The notes beneath the pieces are model-generated. The model was not told the DNA's origin and did not search any database. It saw only the letters and a list, made by a program, of their open reading frames with translations. From Dyella kyungheensis (GTDB lineage: Bacteria > Pseudomonadota > Gammaproteobacteria > Xanthomonadales > Rhodanobacteraceae), in contig NZ_JADIKC010000003.1 in assembly GCF_016905005.1 (NCBI RefSeq), positions 806,001 to 870,000 on the forward strand: a DNA stretch of 64,000 nt. The letters run 5' to 3'. Made by a program: the position numbers and the translations under genes. How positions within the stretch are numbered: position 1 is the first letter of the stretch; each line of letters starts with the position of its first letter. Positions 1 to 7,655 of the stretch are shown one piece after another.

Positions 1-1014
1 GCCCAGCGCGGCCGCTTCCGCGAGTTCTACCAGTGCGACATCGACGTGATCGGCAAAGACAGCCTGTCGGTGCGCTACGACGCCGAGCTGCCCGCAGTGA
101 TCTACAGCGTGTTCCGCGAACTGAACATCGGCGCGTTCACCATCCAGCTCAACAACCGCAAGCTGATGCGCGGCTTCTTCGAAAGCCTGGGCGTCACCGA
201 CGGCGAGCAGCAGACGCTGGTGCTGCGCGAAGTGGACAAGCTGGACAAGCGCGGCGCCGACTATGTGCGCGACACGCTGACCGGCGAATCGTTTGGCCTG
301 AGTGCGGACACGGCGCAGAAGATCCTCGACTTCGTGCAAGTGCGTTCCAGCTCGCTGCAGGATGCGCTGGACAAGCTCGACGCGCTCGGCCCCGGCCCGG
401 AAACAATGGAGCAGGGCCGCGCGGAGCTGAAGGAAGTGCTGCAGCTGATCCACGCGTTCGGCGTGCCCGAAACGCATTACGCGCTAAACCTGTCGATCGC
501 GCGCGGGTTGGATTACTACACCGGCACCGTCTACGAGACCACGCTCAACGACCATCTGCAGATCGGCTCGATCTGCTCCGGTGGCCGCTACGAGAATCTT
601 GCCGGCCAGTACACCAAGTCGCACCTGCCGGGCGTGGGCATTTCCATCGGTCTGACCCGCCTTTACTGGCAACTCCGCGATGCCGGCCTGATCGGTACCG
701 CACGCAGCACGGTCGATGTGCTGGTGACGCAGATGGATGCGGCGCAGTTGCCGGCGTATCTCGCCGTGGCCAGCGAATTGCGTGGCGCGGGCATCGCTAC
801 GGAAGTGGTGCTCGATGGAGGCAAGCTCGGCAAGCAGTTCAAGTACGCCGATCGCGCGGGCATCCGCTTCGTGATCGTGCTGGGCGAGGACGAGCTGGCC
901 AAGGGTGTGGTGACGGTGAAGGATCTGCGCCGCGAGGATCAGTTCGAAGTGTCGCGCGCCGACCTCATCAAGACCTTGCGCGTGGAACTGGCGCAGGCCG
1001 AAATCAGCGCCTGA
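1..1014 (+). CDS. hisS: Histidyl-tRNA synthetase, C-terminal part (5' truncated by window)
   Basis: Class II aminoacyl-tRNA synthetase that charges tRNA-His in the cytoplasm. The reading frame is open from base 1, so the N-terminus lies outside the window; 337 codons remain. Visible motifs are the end of motif 2 (REFYQCD), the histidine-A signature [12 protein letters not shown], the SGGRYENL loop, and motif 3 [12 protein letters not shown]. They are followed by an anticodon-binding domain (about the last 100 residues, starting near DVLVTQMD). The [12 protein letters not shown] form resembles the longer eukaryote-like HisRS group more than E. coli HisS; that is from memory of the family. The next gene starts 87 bp downstream, so co-transcription is possible. 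Methionine or GTG codons near base 33-46 are internal. Confidence 0.95.
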   Translation, partial: AQRGRFREFYQCDIDVIGKDSLSVRYDAELPAVIYSVFRELNIGAFTIQLNNRKLMRGFFESLGVTDGEQQTLVLREVDKLDKRGADYVRDTLTGESFGLSADTAQKILDFVQVRSSSLQDALDKLDALGPGPETMEQGRAELKEVLQLIHAFGVPETHYALNLSIARGLDYYTGTVYETTLNDHLQIGSICSGGRYENLAGQYTKSHLPGVGISIGLTRLYWQLRDAGLIGTARSTVDVLVTQMDAAQLPAYLAVASELRGAGIATEVVLDGGKLGKQFKYADRAGIRFVIVLGEDELAKGVVTVKDLRREDQFEVSRADLIKTLRVELAQAEISA

Positions 1015-1101
1015 GCGCGGTTCGCTTACATCACCTGCCGCCGCAGCCGTGAGGCGCGGCGGCTGACATCGACAGACGGCCCGTCCGGGCTGGAGCCAAG
1101 C

Positions 1102-2994
1102 ATGACCGCAAAGACCATACTCCTGGACGGCAACAGTCTCACGCGCGATCAACTGGTGGCTGTGGCTCGCCAGGGTCTGCATGTGGAGCTCGACGACACG
1201 CAGCTGAAGCGCGTGCAGCGCGCGGCCGATTTCCTCGCCGACAAGGTGAGTTGCGGCGAACCTACCTATGGCGTCACCACCGGCTTCGGCAGCAATGCCG
1301 ACAAGCTGCTGGGCGCGCACCGTCTGCGCGATGAACTGCCGGGCGGCAATCCCGACAAGCCCGAAGGCACGCTGCTGGAAGAACTTCAGCACAACCTGAT
1401 CACCACGCACGCCGTGTGCGTGGGCAAGCCGTTTGCGCCGGAAGTGGTGCGCGCGATGCTGGTGATCCGCATCAACACGTTGATGCGCGGCCACTCGGGC
1501 ATTCGTGTGGAAACCTTGAAGGCGCTGACCGCGATGCTCAACGCCGGCATCGTGCCGGTGGTGCCGGAGAAGGGCTCGGTGGGCGCCAGTGGCGACCTTG
1601 CGCCGCTCTCGCATCTGGCCATCGTGCTGCTGGGTGGCGGCGAAGCGTTCTACCAGGGCGAGCGTTTGCCGGGTGCGGAAGCGCTCAAGCGGGCCGGTCT
1701 CACGCCGATCCGCCTGTCCTTCAAGGAAGGTCTTGCGCTCAACAATGGCACGGCGCAGATGCTCGCCACGGCTGCGCTGGCGCTGGACGAACTCGAACAT
1801 CTGCTGGAGCTGGCCGATCTCGCCGCAGCGATGACGCTCGACGCCTTCGCCGGACGTAGCGGCGCGTTGCGCCCCGAAGTGCACGCGCTGCGTCCGCATC
1901 CGGGGCAGGTCGAGGCGGCCGCGCACGTGCGCGAACTGCTGGCGGGCAGCACGCTGGTCGATATTCCGTATCACCTGGTGCCGCGCTTCAAGTCGTGGTC
2001 GGCCGAAGCGTGGACCGATCCGTCCGATCAGGCCCTGACCTTCGACATCGGCTGGGATTGGGTGCCGGCCAACCAGCGTCACGGTCGCGAAGCGTTCTAC
2101 GCACGCTTCCTGCCGTTCAAGGGCGGCAAGAAGCACCAGCCGCAGGATGCCTATTGCCTGCGCTGCATGCCGCAGGTGCATGGCGCCGTGCGCGATGCCT
2201 GGGCCCAGGCCTGCCGCGTGATCGACGTGGAACTCAATGCGGTCACCGACAATCCGCTGATCTTCCCGGATGCGGAAGATGCGCAGTTCATCGAGGAGCA
2301 GGTGATCTCGGCGGGCCACTTCCACGGCATGCCGCTGGCGCTGGCCATGAGCTACGTCAAGGCAGCGATTCCCGTGCTGGCTTCGATCTCCGAGCGCCGC
2401 CTCAACAAGCTGGTGGACCCGGCCACCAACGACGGCCTGCCGGCGTTCCTCACCGGCAACGAGGACGGCACCGACTCCGGTTTCATGATCGTGCAGTACA
2501 CCGCCGCCGCGCTGGTGAACGATCTGGCCACGCGCGCGCATCCGGCCAGCGTCTACTCCGTGCCCACCAGCGCGAACGCCGAAGACCACGTGTCGATGGG
2601 CGCCAACGAGGCGCGTCACGTGCTGGAGATGATGGAAGACCTCAGCTACGTGCTGGCGCTGGAGCTGTACACCGCGGCGCAGGCGCTGGATTTCCGCCAG
2701 GCCATGCTCAACGCCGCCTGCCGCCTGGCCGCCAAGGGCGACTGGCAGGCCTTGGCCGGCAAGGTGTCCAACGCGCCGCGCGAAGGACACGCGCAGCACG
2801 CGCAGTTCGTCGAGGAAGTGCAGCAGCTGACCGCGGCGCTGGCCAACGTGGGCGATTTCCATGCGGGCGCGGCGGTGCGCAAGGCGCACGATGCGTTGCG
2901 CAAGCGGATCGGTTTCATGGCGCGCGATCGCGCCATGGATGGCGATGTGCGCACGGTGTGCGAGCTGGTGCGGCAGCGGGTCTTTGCTCCGTAA
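1102..2994 (+). CDS. HAL/PAL/TAL-family aromatic amino acid ammonia-lyase, long form
   Basis: Member of the MIO-dependent ammonia-lyase family, which deaminates histidine, phenylalanine or tyrosine to the trans-acrylate. The MIO-forming Ala-Ser-Gly is at residues 162-164 inside GSVGASGDLAPLSH. The catalytic Tyr sits in YGVTTGFG (residue 56), and the family blocks QDAYCLRCMPQVHG and NAVTDNPLIF are present. The substrate-selectivity dipeptide position reads Thr-His in NLITTHAVCVG, closest to the Ser-His of histidine lyases, so histidine is the best guess. The protein has 630 residues, against about 510 for typical HutH. Extra sequence lies near residues 75-90, in a block of roughly 45 residues before QDAYCLRC (about 295-347), and at the C-terminus. 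No hutU, hutI or hutG is nearby; the upstream neighbour is hisS. Substrate is not provable from sequence. Confidence 0.85.
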   Translation: MTAKTILLDGNSLTRDQLVAVARQGLHVELDDTQLKRVQRAADFLADKVSCGEPTYGVTTGFGSNADKLLGAHRLRDELPGGNPDKPEGTLLEELQHNLITTHAVCVGKPFAPEVVRAMLVIRINTLMRGHSGIRVETLKALTAMLNAGIVPVVPEKGSVGASGDLAPLSHLAIVLLGGGEAFYQGERLPGAEALKRAGLTPIRLSFKEGLALNNGTAQMLATAALALDELEHLLELADLAAAMTLDAFAGRSGALRPEVHALRPHPGQVEAAAHVRELLAGSTLVDIPYHLVPRFKSWSAEAWTDPSDQALTFDIGWDWVPANQRHGREAFYARFLPFKGGKKHQPQDAYCLRCMPQVHGAVRDAWAQACRVIDVELNAVTDNPLIFPDAEDAQFIEEQVISAGHFHGMPLALAMSYVKAAIPVLASISERRLNKLVDPATNDGLPAFLTGNEDGTDSGFMIVQYTAAALVNDLATRAHPASVYSVPTSANAEDHVSMGANEARHVLEMMEDLSYVLALELYTAAQALDFRQAMLNAACRLAAKGDWQALAGKVSNAPREGHAQHAQFVEEVQQLTAALANVGDFHAGAAVRKAHDALRKRIGFMARDRAMDGDVRTVCELVRQRVFAP

Positions 2995-3017
2995 AACCAG
3001 AGGCTCTCGCGAGCCGA

Positions 3018-3085
3018 GTTGCGCACAGGGTGCGCTCCCACAGGGGTCTCGAGATTCCCTTGTGGGAGCGCACCCTGTGCGCGAC
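3018..3085. repeat. REP-type palindrome, family 1 copy A (convergent arms)
   Basis: Two inverted arms, GCGCACAGGGTGCGCTCCCA and its complement, are separated by about 18 bp and give a long near-perfect hairpin. It lies in the short gap between two convergent genes (the ammonia-lyase and the DUF998 gene), so it may also act as a bidirectional terminator or mRNA 3' stabiliser. The same arm occurs at four other intergenic sites in this window. Here the arms face inward, the reverse of the other four copies. Confidence 0.9.
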
Positions 3086-3090
3086 TCAAT

Positions 3091-3708
3091 CTAGCGACTC
3101 GCTCGCCACAGCTGCCGCGCGATCCACCCAAGCCACAGCAGAATCAACACGATCAACGCCTTCTGCGTCAGTCCAGGCGGCAGGCCCTTCCACAACACCA
3201 GCACCCACATCTGCACGAAGGCCAGTGACGCCAGCACGACTCCGGCATTGCGGCCAACCCGCATCCGCGCATCGCGCAGCCATCGCGACGAGAGCAGCAG
3301 CATGCCCATCACGAGGCACAGGAAGGTCGTCTGCGCGGCCAGGCCGTGGATCAGGCGGGCGAGTTCTTCCTGCGGCGTGCGCTCGTACAACACGGTGACG
3401 GCCACCACCGGCAGCGCGAGCGCGGCGACGAGAAACAAGGCGCTCGCCAGTCCGCTGCGACCGGCGGGTTGCATGCCTCGGAAACCTGCCCATGCAAGAC
3501 ACGCCAGCGCGCTGGCCATCAGGTAGTACGCAGCGCGCAACCAGCCTCCGCCGGGACCGCGCAGATACGCGCTGAGCGGCATGGCGATCGGGTCCAGGTC
3601 CGGGCGTGTCCACTGCAGCACGCCGGCCGTGAGCGCGAACACCAGGGCGACGAAAGCGATCCAGCATGCAGCGAATGCAAGTGGCCTGCTTCGATGGGGC
3701 GCGCTCAT
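3091..3708 (-). CDS. DUF998-type integral membrane protein
   Basis: A 205-residue hydrophobic protein with about six predicted membrane segments, starting with one near residues 10-30 (FAACWIAFVALVFALTAGVL) and ending near residues 180-198. Short charged loops include RPDLDPIAMPLSAYLRGPGGG, a pattern seen in DUF998 proteins (unknown function). No catalytic motif is visible. It lies 9 bp downstream of the MFS gene on the same strand, so it may belong to the marR-MFS operon. Family assignment is by recall and moderately secure; function is unknown. Confidence 0.7.
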   Translation of the reverse strand: MSAPHRSRPLAFAACWIAFVALVFALTAGVLQWTRPDLDPIAMPLSAYLRGPGGGWLRAAYYLMASALACLAWAGFRGMQPAGRSGLASALFLVAALALPVVAVTVLYERTPQEELARLIHGLAAQTTFLCLVMGMLLLSSRWLRDARMRVGRNAGVVLASLAFVQMWVLVLWKGLPPGLTQKALIVLILLWLGWIARQLWRASR

Positions 3709-3717
3709 CCGATGCCC

Positions 3718-5265
3718 TTAGTCGGCAGCGGGTGCCGGGGCGGCGTGGTGATGATCGCTCAGCGGCACTTCGGGCAGCAGCAGGATCAGCACGAATGCGC
3801 AGGCCACGATGCAGGCGCCGACGGTGAACGTCGAGGCGATGGCGTGGCGATAGACCATCACCGCCGCATTCGTCACCTGGTGCAGCAGCGGATGGTTGGC
3901 CATGCCGCCACCCTCGGGCGTCATGGCGGCGGTAGGCATCGTGGCGGCGACATGGCCGCGCAGCTGCCACGCGAGGATGGCGCCGGAACCCGCCACGCCG
4001 ACCAGTCCGCCCAGCGAACGGAAGAACGTCAACGTAGCCGTGCCGACGCCGCGATGAATCGGCGCAAGCGCACTCTGCACGGCAATCGTCACGTTTGGCA
4101 TCACCAGACCGAGGCCAAGGCCGAGCACGAAGATCGAGGGTTCGATGATATAGAGGCTTTGCGCAGTCGCCGCACTCCACGCCAGCACGCCGAAGGACAT
4201 CGTGGCCACGGCCAGCCCCGCCACCACGGTGGGCTTGTAGCGTCCGGCGCGCATCAGCACGCGTCCGTTGAACAGCGCGGACAGCGCGATGCCCATCATC
4301 ATCGGGCCGGTGAGTACGCCGGAGCGGGCAGGGCTCACGCCCATCACCAGCTGGAAGAACAGCGGGAAGAACAGGCTTGCGCCCATCAGGCCCATGAAGG
4401 TCAGCGCCATCACGATGCTGGCGATCACGAACAGGCGATTGTGGAACAGGTCCAATGGCAGCACGGGTTCGGGTTCGTGCTTGACGTGCCGCACGAACAT
4501 CACGCCGGTGACCAATGCGAATGCGCTGAGTGCGATGATCGGCATCGACAGCCACGGCCATTCGCCGCCGCCGAGCGTCAGCACCAGCAGCAACGCAATC
4601 GTGCAGGTGGTCATCAGCAGCGAGCCGAGATAGTCGATGCGCCGCGCGTGCAGCGGCGTGTATTGCCGGAGCGTGCGGCTGATGATCACGAAGGCCACCG
4701 CGCCCACCGGCAGGTTGACGAAGAAGATCCAATGCCACGACAGCACGTCGGTGATGACGCCGCCGATCACCGGACCCACCACGCTGCACAGCGCGAAGAT
4801 GCCGGCCACCACGCCTTGCCGCTTCCCGCGCTGGGTCGGCGGCACCATGTCGCCGATGATGATCTGCGCCAGCGGCAGCAGGCCGCCCGCACCGATGCCC
4901 TGGATCGCGCGGAACACGATCAGCTCGACCAGGTTGCGCGCCGCGCCGCACAGCACGGAGCCGAGCAGGAACATGAAGATGGCGAAGTACAGCACCGGCT
5001 TGCGGCCGTACTGATCGCTCAGCTTGCCGTACAGCGGCATGGTGGCCGTGGACGCCAGCACGTACGAGGTCACCACCCACGACAAATGGCTGATGCCGCC
5101 CAGGTCGCTGACGATGCGGGGAAGCGCGGTGGCGACGATGCTCTGGTCGATGGCGCCGAGCGCAAGCACGATCACCAGCCCGGCAAAGACCCGGCGGATT
5201 TCCAGCTCAGTGGGTGGATGGGTCGCCTGCGTGGTGGCAGTGACGGTGGCGCTGGGAGTGCTCAT
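3718..5265 (-). CDS. DHA2-family MFS drug efflux transporter (EmrB/QacA type)
   Basis: Inner-membrane proton-driven exporter of about 515 residues with the 14-helix arrangement of the EmrB/QacA group. The family motif in the loop after helix 2 is present (LYGKLSDQYGRKPVLYF), as is the helix-5 motif region (GPVIGGVITDVLSWHWIFFVNLPVG). The ATG at 5263-5265 is preferred over a longer upstream reading because it overlaps the marR stop codon as ATGA, a typical translational coupling. No membrane-fusion gene (emrA-like) is adjacent, unlike emrAB operons. The adjacent MarR protein and its operator make substrate-induced expression likely. The substrate cannot be inferred. Confidence 0.9.
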   Translation of the reverse strand: MSTPSATVTATTQATHPPTELEIRRVFAGLVIVLALGAIDQSIVATALPRIVSDLGGISHLSWVVTSYVLASTATMPLYGKLSDQYGRKPVLYFAIFMFLLGSVLCGAARNLVELIVFRAIQGIGAGGLLPLAQIIIGDMVPPTQRGKRQGVVAGIFALCSVVGPVIGGVITDVLSWHWIFFVNLPVGAVAFVIISRTLRQYTPLHARRIDYLGSLLMTTCTIALLLVLTLGGGEWPWLSMPIIALSAFALVTGVMFVRHVKHEPEPVLPLDLFHNRLFVIASIVMALTFMGLMGASLFFPLFFQLVMGVSPARSGVLTGPMMMGIALSALFNGRVLMRAGRYKPTVVAGLAVATMSFGVLAWSAATAQSLYIIEPSIFVLGLGLGLVMPNVTIAVQSALAPIHRGVGTATLTFFRSLGGLVGVAGSGAILAWQLRGHVAATMPTAAMTPEGGGMANHPLLHQVTNAAVMVYRHAIASTFTVGACIVACAFVLILLLPEVPLSDHHHAAPAPAAD

Positions 5266-5714
5266 GCGTCGATGTCGTTGAGTTCGAGGTCGTTCAAGGC
5301 AGGGACCGCGGCCCACAGGGCGGCGCGCGAAGAAGGCGGGAGTTGCATCAGCGCTTTCACCAACTGGTCGGTGCGCCGCTTGCGTTTGGAGTCGATGAGC
5401 GCGAGCCCGTGCGTCGTGGCCATCAGGCCGACACGACGCCGGTCGCCCGCGGCGGGCTCCGTGCGCTTCACCAGGCCGGCGGCCACCATGCTGTTGATGT
5501 GACCGGTCACGGTGGGGCTGCGCAGGTTCTCCAGCCGGGCCAGTTCGCCCACGCCGATGCCCGGGTTCTCCACGATCTGCACCAGCAGCGGCAGGTGCAG
5601 CGGCGACATGTCCTGGTCGACCGCGTGCCGGCGCAGCTGGCGATACAGCCGCCGCAACGCCGACCGTAGCTGTTCGGCCAGTGCTCGCGCGTCGCTGTCG
5701 GCGGATGGGCTCAT
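5262..5714 (-). CDS. MarR-family transcriptional regulator
   Basis: A 150-residue winged-helix protein. The DNA-binding core includes QIVENPGIGVGELARLENLRSPTVTGHI (helix-turn-helix), followed by the wing VKRTEPAAGDRRRVGLMATTHG, with the DRR motif typical of MarR proteins. It probably acts as a dimeric repressor of itself and of the downstream efflux pump, released by the pump's substrate. Its stop overlaps the start of the MFS gene by 4 bp. A near-perfect inverted repeat lies about 20 bp upstream of its start codon and is the obvious autoregulatory site. Confidence 0.92.
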   Translation of the reverse strand: MSPSADSDARALAEQLRSALRRLYRQLRRHAVDQDMSPLHLPLLVQIVENPGIGVGELARLENLRSPTVTGHINSMVAAGLVKRTEPAAGDRRRVGLMATTHGLALIDSKRKRRTDQLVKALMQLPPSSRAALWAAVPALNDLELNDIDA

Positions 5715-5729
5715 GCGGGGCTTGGGTCG

Positions 5730-5754
5730 TTAAATAGGTAGGCTACCTATCTAA
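5730..5754 (-). promoter_or_regulatory. Inverted-repeat operator upstream of marR
   Basis: ATAGGTAG-G-CTACCTAT at 5734-5750 is a perfect 8-bp inverted repeat around one base. It extends to TTAA/TTAA flanks with a single mismatch pair. It sits 20 bp before the marR start codon in an AT-rich patch, so a dimer bound here would cover the promoter or transcription start. Size and symmetry fit a MarR-family operator. Confidence 0.75.
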
Positions 5755-5791
5755 TTTAACCCGGATGGCCCGGCTTGGCGAGTGCCGACGG

Positions 5792-6226
5792 TCAGGTGGG
5801 CTGGCGCAGCGGATCGAGTCGGTCGCCGTGCAGGCGGCCCAGCCGGACCGCTTGCGCGGCATCGATCAGCCGTTCGTCGATCTCGTGCAGCGGGAGCGTC
5901 TCGCGTTCGAGGGCGATGTCGTCCAGCAGCGCGGACAGGGCCAGCGTGTAGATGCCCTGGAGCGGGGCATCGCCGCGCAGCGATTCCAGCCGCACCGCCT
6001 CGGCCAGCGCGATGGCCGCCACGGCGAGAGGATGGGGTTTGCGCCCTTCGCGACCATCGAACAGCGCGGGCCGAATCGCCCACGCATGGTTCACCAGCTC
6101 GGCGGCGAGTGTGCCTGGCGCCCCTTCCAGGAAGCCCTGGTCGATCAGCCGCTGCAGCTTGCGCGTGACCAGCGAAAGCGCGGGCAGGCGGTCTGCGTTG
6201 TCGAACGTGGCTTCGGATTCGTCCAT
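5792..6226 (-). CDS. Hypothetical protein (144 aa)
   Basis: Not recognised. A soluble, mostly alpha-helical protein without signal peptide or membrane segment. It contains PALSLVTRKLQRLIDQGFLEGAPGTLAAELVNHAW and a region rich in Leu/Ala/Glu (LERETLPLHEIDERLIDAAQAVRLGRL). The chosen ATG (6224-6226) follows an AGGA about 8 bases upstream; a longer frame to 6361 has low-complexity N-terminal sequence and is less likely. It is divergent from the TrpR-like gene and its codon usage matches its neighbours. No function is suggested. Confidence 0.6.
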   Translation of the reverse strand: MDESEATFDNADRLPALSLVTRKLQRLIDQGFLEGAPGTLAAELVNHAWAIRPALFDGREGRKPHPLAVAAIALAEAVRLESLRGDAPLQGIYTLALSALLDDIALERETLPLHEIDERLIDAAQAVRLGRLHGDRLDPLRQPT

Positions 6227-6339
6227 CGGGATTCCTGGGCTTTCGCTGGCGGCACGCGGCCATGGTCGCAAGAAATTGCTGCGCGACGAATCCCCCATTG
6301 GGCAGGGGGTGGGCGATGAATCGTGGGCTAGCAGCCCGG

Positions 6340-6368
6340 TTGCCGCCGGCGCCTCCGCCACGTATGAT
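6340..6368 (+). promoter_or_regulatory. Sigma-70 promoter of the his operon
   Basis: TTGCCG (6340-6345) and TATGAT (6363-6368) are separated by 17 bp, giving a plausible -35/-10 pair with transcription starting near 6375. The operator-like inverted repeat follows immediately, and the first start codon is at 6400. Confidence 0.6.
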
Positions 6369-6378
6369 GCGATCCACT

Positions 6379-6396
6379 GTATTAACGCATTAGTAC
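6379..6396 (+). promoter_or_regulatory. Inverted-repeat operator for the TrpR-like regulator
   Basis: GTATTAACGCATTAGTAC is an imperfect 18-bp palindrome of the form GTAnTAAnGCnTTAnTAC. It starts about 10 bp after the -10 box and ends 3 bp before the ATG of the TrpR-like gene, so a bound dimer would block initiation and cover the translation start. There is no Shine-Dalgarno sequence between it and the ATG. A TrpR-family regulator controlling histidine genes (called HisR) has been predicted for Xanthomonadales by comparative genomics; matching this site to that regulator is an inference. Confidence 0.65.
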
Positions 6397-6399
6397 ATT

Positions 6400-6738
6400 A
6401 TGAAGCGCCGATCGATCGATCCCGAGACGCCCGCCGAGTCCGCCGAGCTGAGCCTGTGCGAGGCGTTGCTGTCCTTGAAGAACGCCGAGGAGATGTCGGC
6501 GTTCCTGCACGACCTGTGCACGCCCGCGGAACTGGAAGTGATGGTGGACCGCTGGCGCGTGGTGCCGTACTTGCTCGACGGGGTGTCCTACCGCGAGATC
6601 CACGAACGCACCGCCGTGAGCATCACCACCATCGGGCGTGTGGCGCGCTATCTCAACCAGGGCAGCGGCGGCTATCTCGCTGCGGCAGCCCGCGCGGCGC
6701 GTCGTCGGGCGGCAAGCAAGAAGGCAAAGGCATCATGA
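6400..6738 (+). CDS. TrpR/YerC-family repressor, probable regulator of histidine biosynthesis
   Basis: A 112-residue all-helical protein of the TrpR superfamily, YerC/YecD branch. It contains LCEALLSLKNAEEMSAFLHDLCTPAELEVMVDRWRVV followed by the helix-turn-helix SYREIHERTAVSITTIGRVARYL, and ends in a basic tail. It is the first gene of the his operon and overlaps hisG by an ATGA. With a palindrome just before its start codon, it most likely represses itself and the histidine genes, with histidine or a related ligand as corepressor (inference). No ribosome-binding site is visible, so the start may be poorly translated or leaderless. Confidence 0.85.
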   Translation: MKRRSIDPETPAESAELSLCEALLSLKNAEEMSAFLHDLCTPAELEVMVDRWRVVPYLLDGVSYREIHERTAVSITTIGRVARYLNQGSGGYLAAAARAARRRAASKKAKAS

Positions 6739-7628
6739 AACCGCGCGACCGACTGCGTATCGCGATGCAAAAATCCGGCCGGCTTACCGAGCCCGCGCTG
6801 GAGTTGCTCAACCGTTGTGGCCTCACGTTCCGGCAGAGCCGCGACAAGCTGTTCTGTTTCGGCGAAGGCGAGCCGGTCGACCTGCTGCTGGTGCGCGACG
6901 ACGACATCCCCGGCCTGATCGCGCAGGGCGTATGCGACCTGGGCATCGTGGGTCGCAACGTACTCAACGAATATCGCCTTACCGGCGGCCTGGCTGGCCC
7001 CGCGCTGGCCGAGTGGCGGCCGCTGGGTTTTGGGCGTTGCCGGCTGTCGGTGGCGGTGCCGCAGGAACTCGATTATCGCGACGCCTCGCAGCTGCAGGGC
7101 CAGCGCATCGCCACCTCGTATCCGGGCCTGCTCGGCGAATGGCTGCGCGAACGCGGCGTCGATGCCAGCGTGGTCACGCTGGCCGGTTCGGTCGAGATCG
7201 CGCCGCGACTGGGCACGGCCGATGCCATCTGCGATCTGGTGCAGAGCGGCGGCACGCTGGTCGCCAACCAGTTGCGCGAAGCGGATGTGTTGCTGGAAAG
7301 CGAAGCGGTGCTGGCCGGTCCGCAGGCGCTGCCTTCGGACGAGCGCGGCGACATGATCGAGCTGCTGCTCAAGCGCCTGGACGGCGTCATCCAGGTGCGC
7401 GAGTCGCGACTGCTGTTGCTGCAGACCTCGCGCGGCGCGCTGGACGCGGTCATCCGACTGCTGCCGGGCGGTCCGCAACCCACGCTGCTGCCGGTGGCCG
7501 GGCAGCCCGACCAGTTGATGCTGCAGGCGTTGTGTGCCGGCGAAGTCAGCTGGCGGCAGCTGGAAGAGATCAAGAAGGCCGGGGCGCGCGAGATGTTCGT
7601 GTTGCCGGTCGAGAAGATGCTTGCGTGA
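6735..7628 (+). CDS. hisG: ATP phosphoribosyltransferase
   Basis: Catalyses the first committed step of histidine synthesis: ATP + PRPP to N1-(5-phosphoribosyl)-ATP. The 297-residue protein is the long form, with two catalytic lobes (PRPP-binding region ADAICDLVQSGGTLVANQL near residues 170-190) and a C-terminal ACT-like regulatory domain (about 220-297) that binds histidine for feedback inhibition. No hisZ is therefore needed, and none is present. The start overlaps the regulator gene by 4 bp, giving translational coupling. The early signature MQKSGRLTEPALELL is intact. Confidence 0.97.
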   Translation: MKPRDRLRIAMQKSGRLTEPALELLNRCGLTFRQSRDKLFCFGEGEPVDLLLVRDDDIPGLIAQGVCDLGIVGRNVLNEYRLTGGLAGPALAEWRPLGFGRCRLSVAVPQELDYRDASQLQGQRIATSYPGLLGEWLRERGVDASVVTLAGSVEIAPRLGTADAICDLVQSGGTLVANQLREADVLLESEAVLAGPQALPSDERGDMIELLLKRLDGVIQVRESRLLLLQTSRGALDAVIRLLPGGPQPTLLPVAGQPDQLMLQALCAGEVSWRQLEEIKKAGAREMFVLPVEKMLA

Positions 7629-7655
7629 TGCAGGCTGCATGAACGAGCTCACCGT

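Noticed and set aside
484-2889. 801-codon open frame on the minus strand opposite hisS and the ammonia-lyase
   Set aside because: It is the antisense shadow of two clear genes; composition is His/Arg/Gln-rich without any family motif, as expected for high-GC antisense frames.
3346-5502. 718-codon plus-strand frame opposite the MFS and marR genes
   Set aside because: It spans gene boundaries of well-supported minus-strand genes and has shadow composition (His/Gln/Arg-rich).
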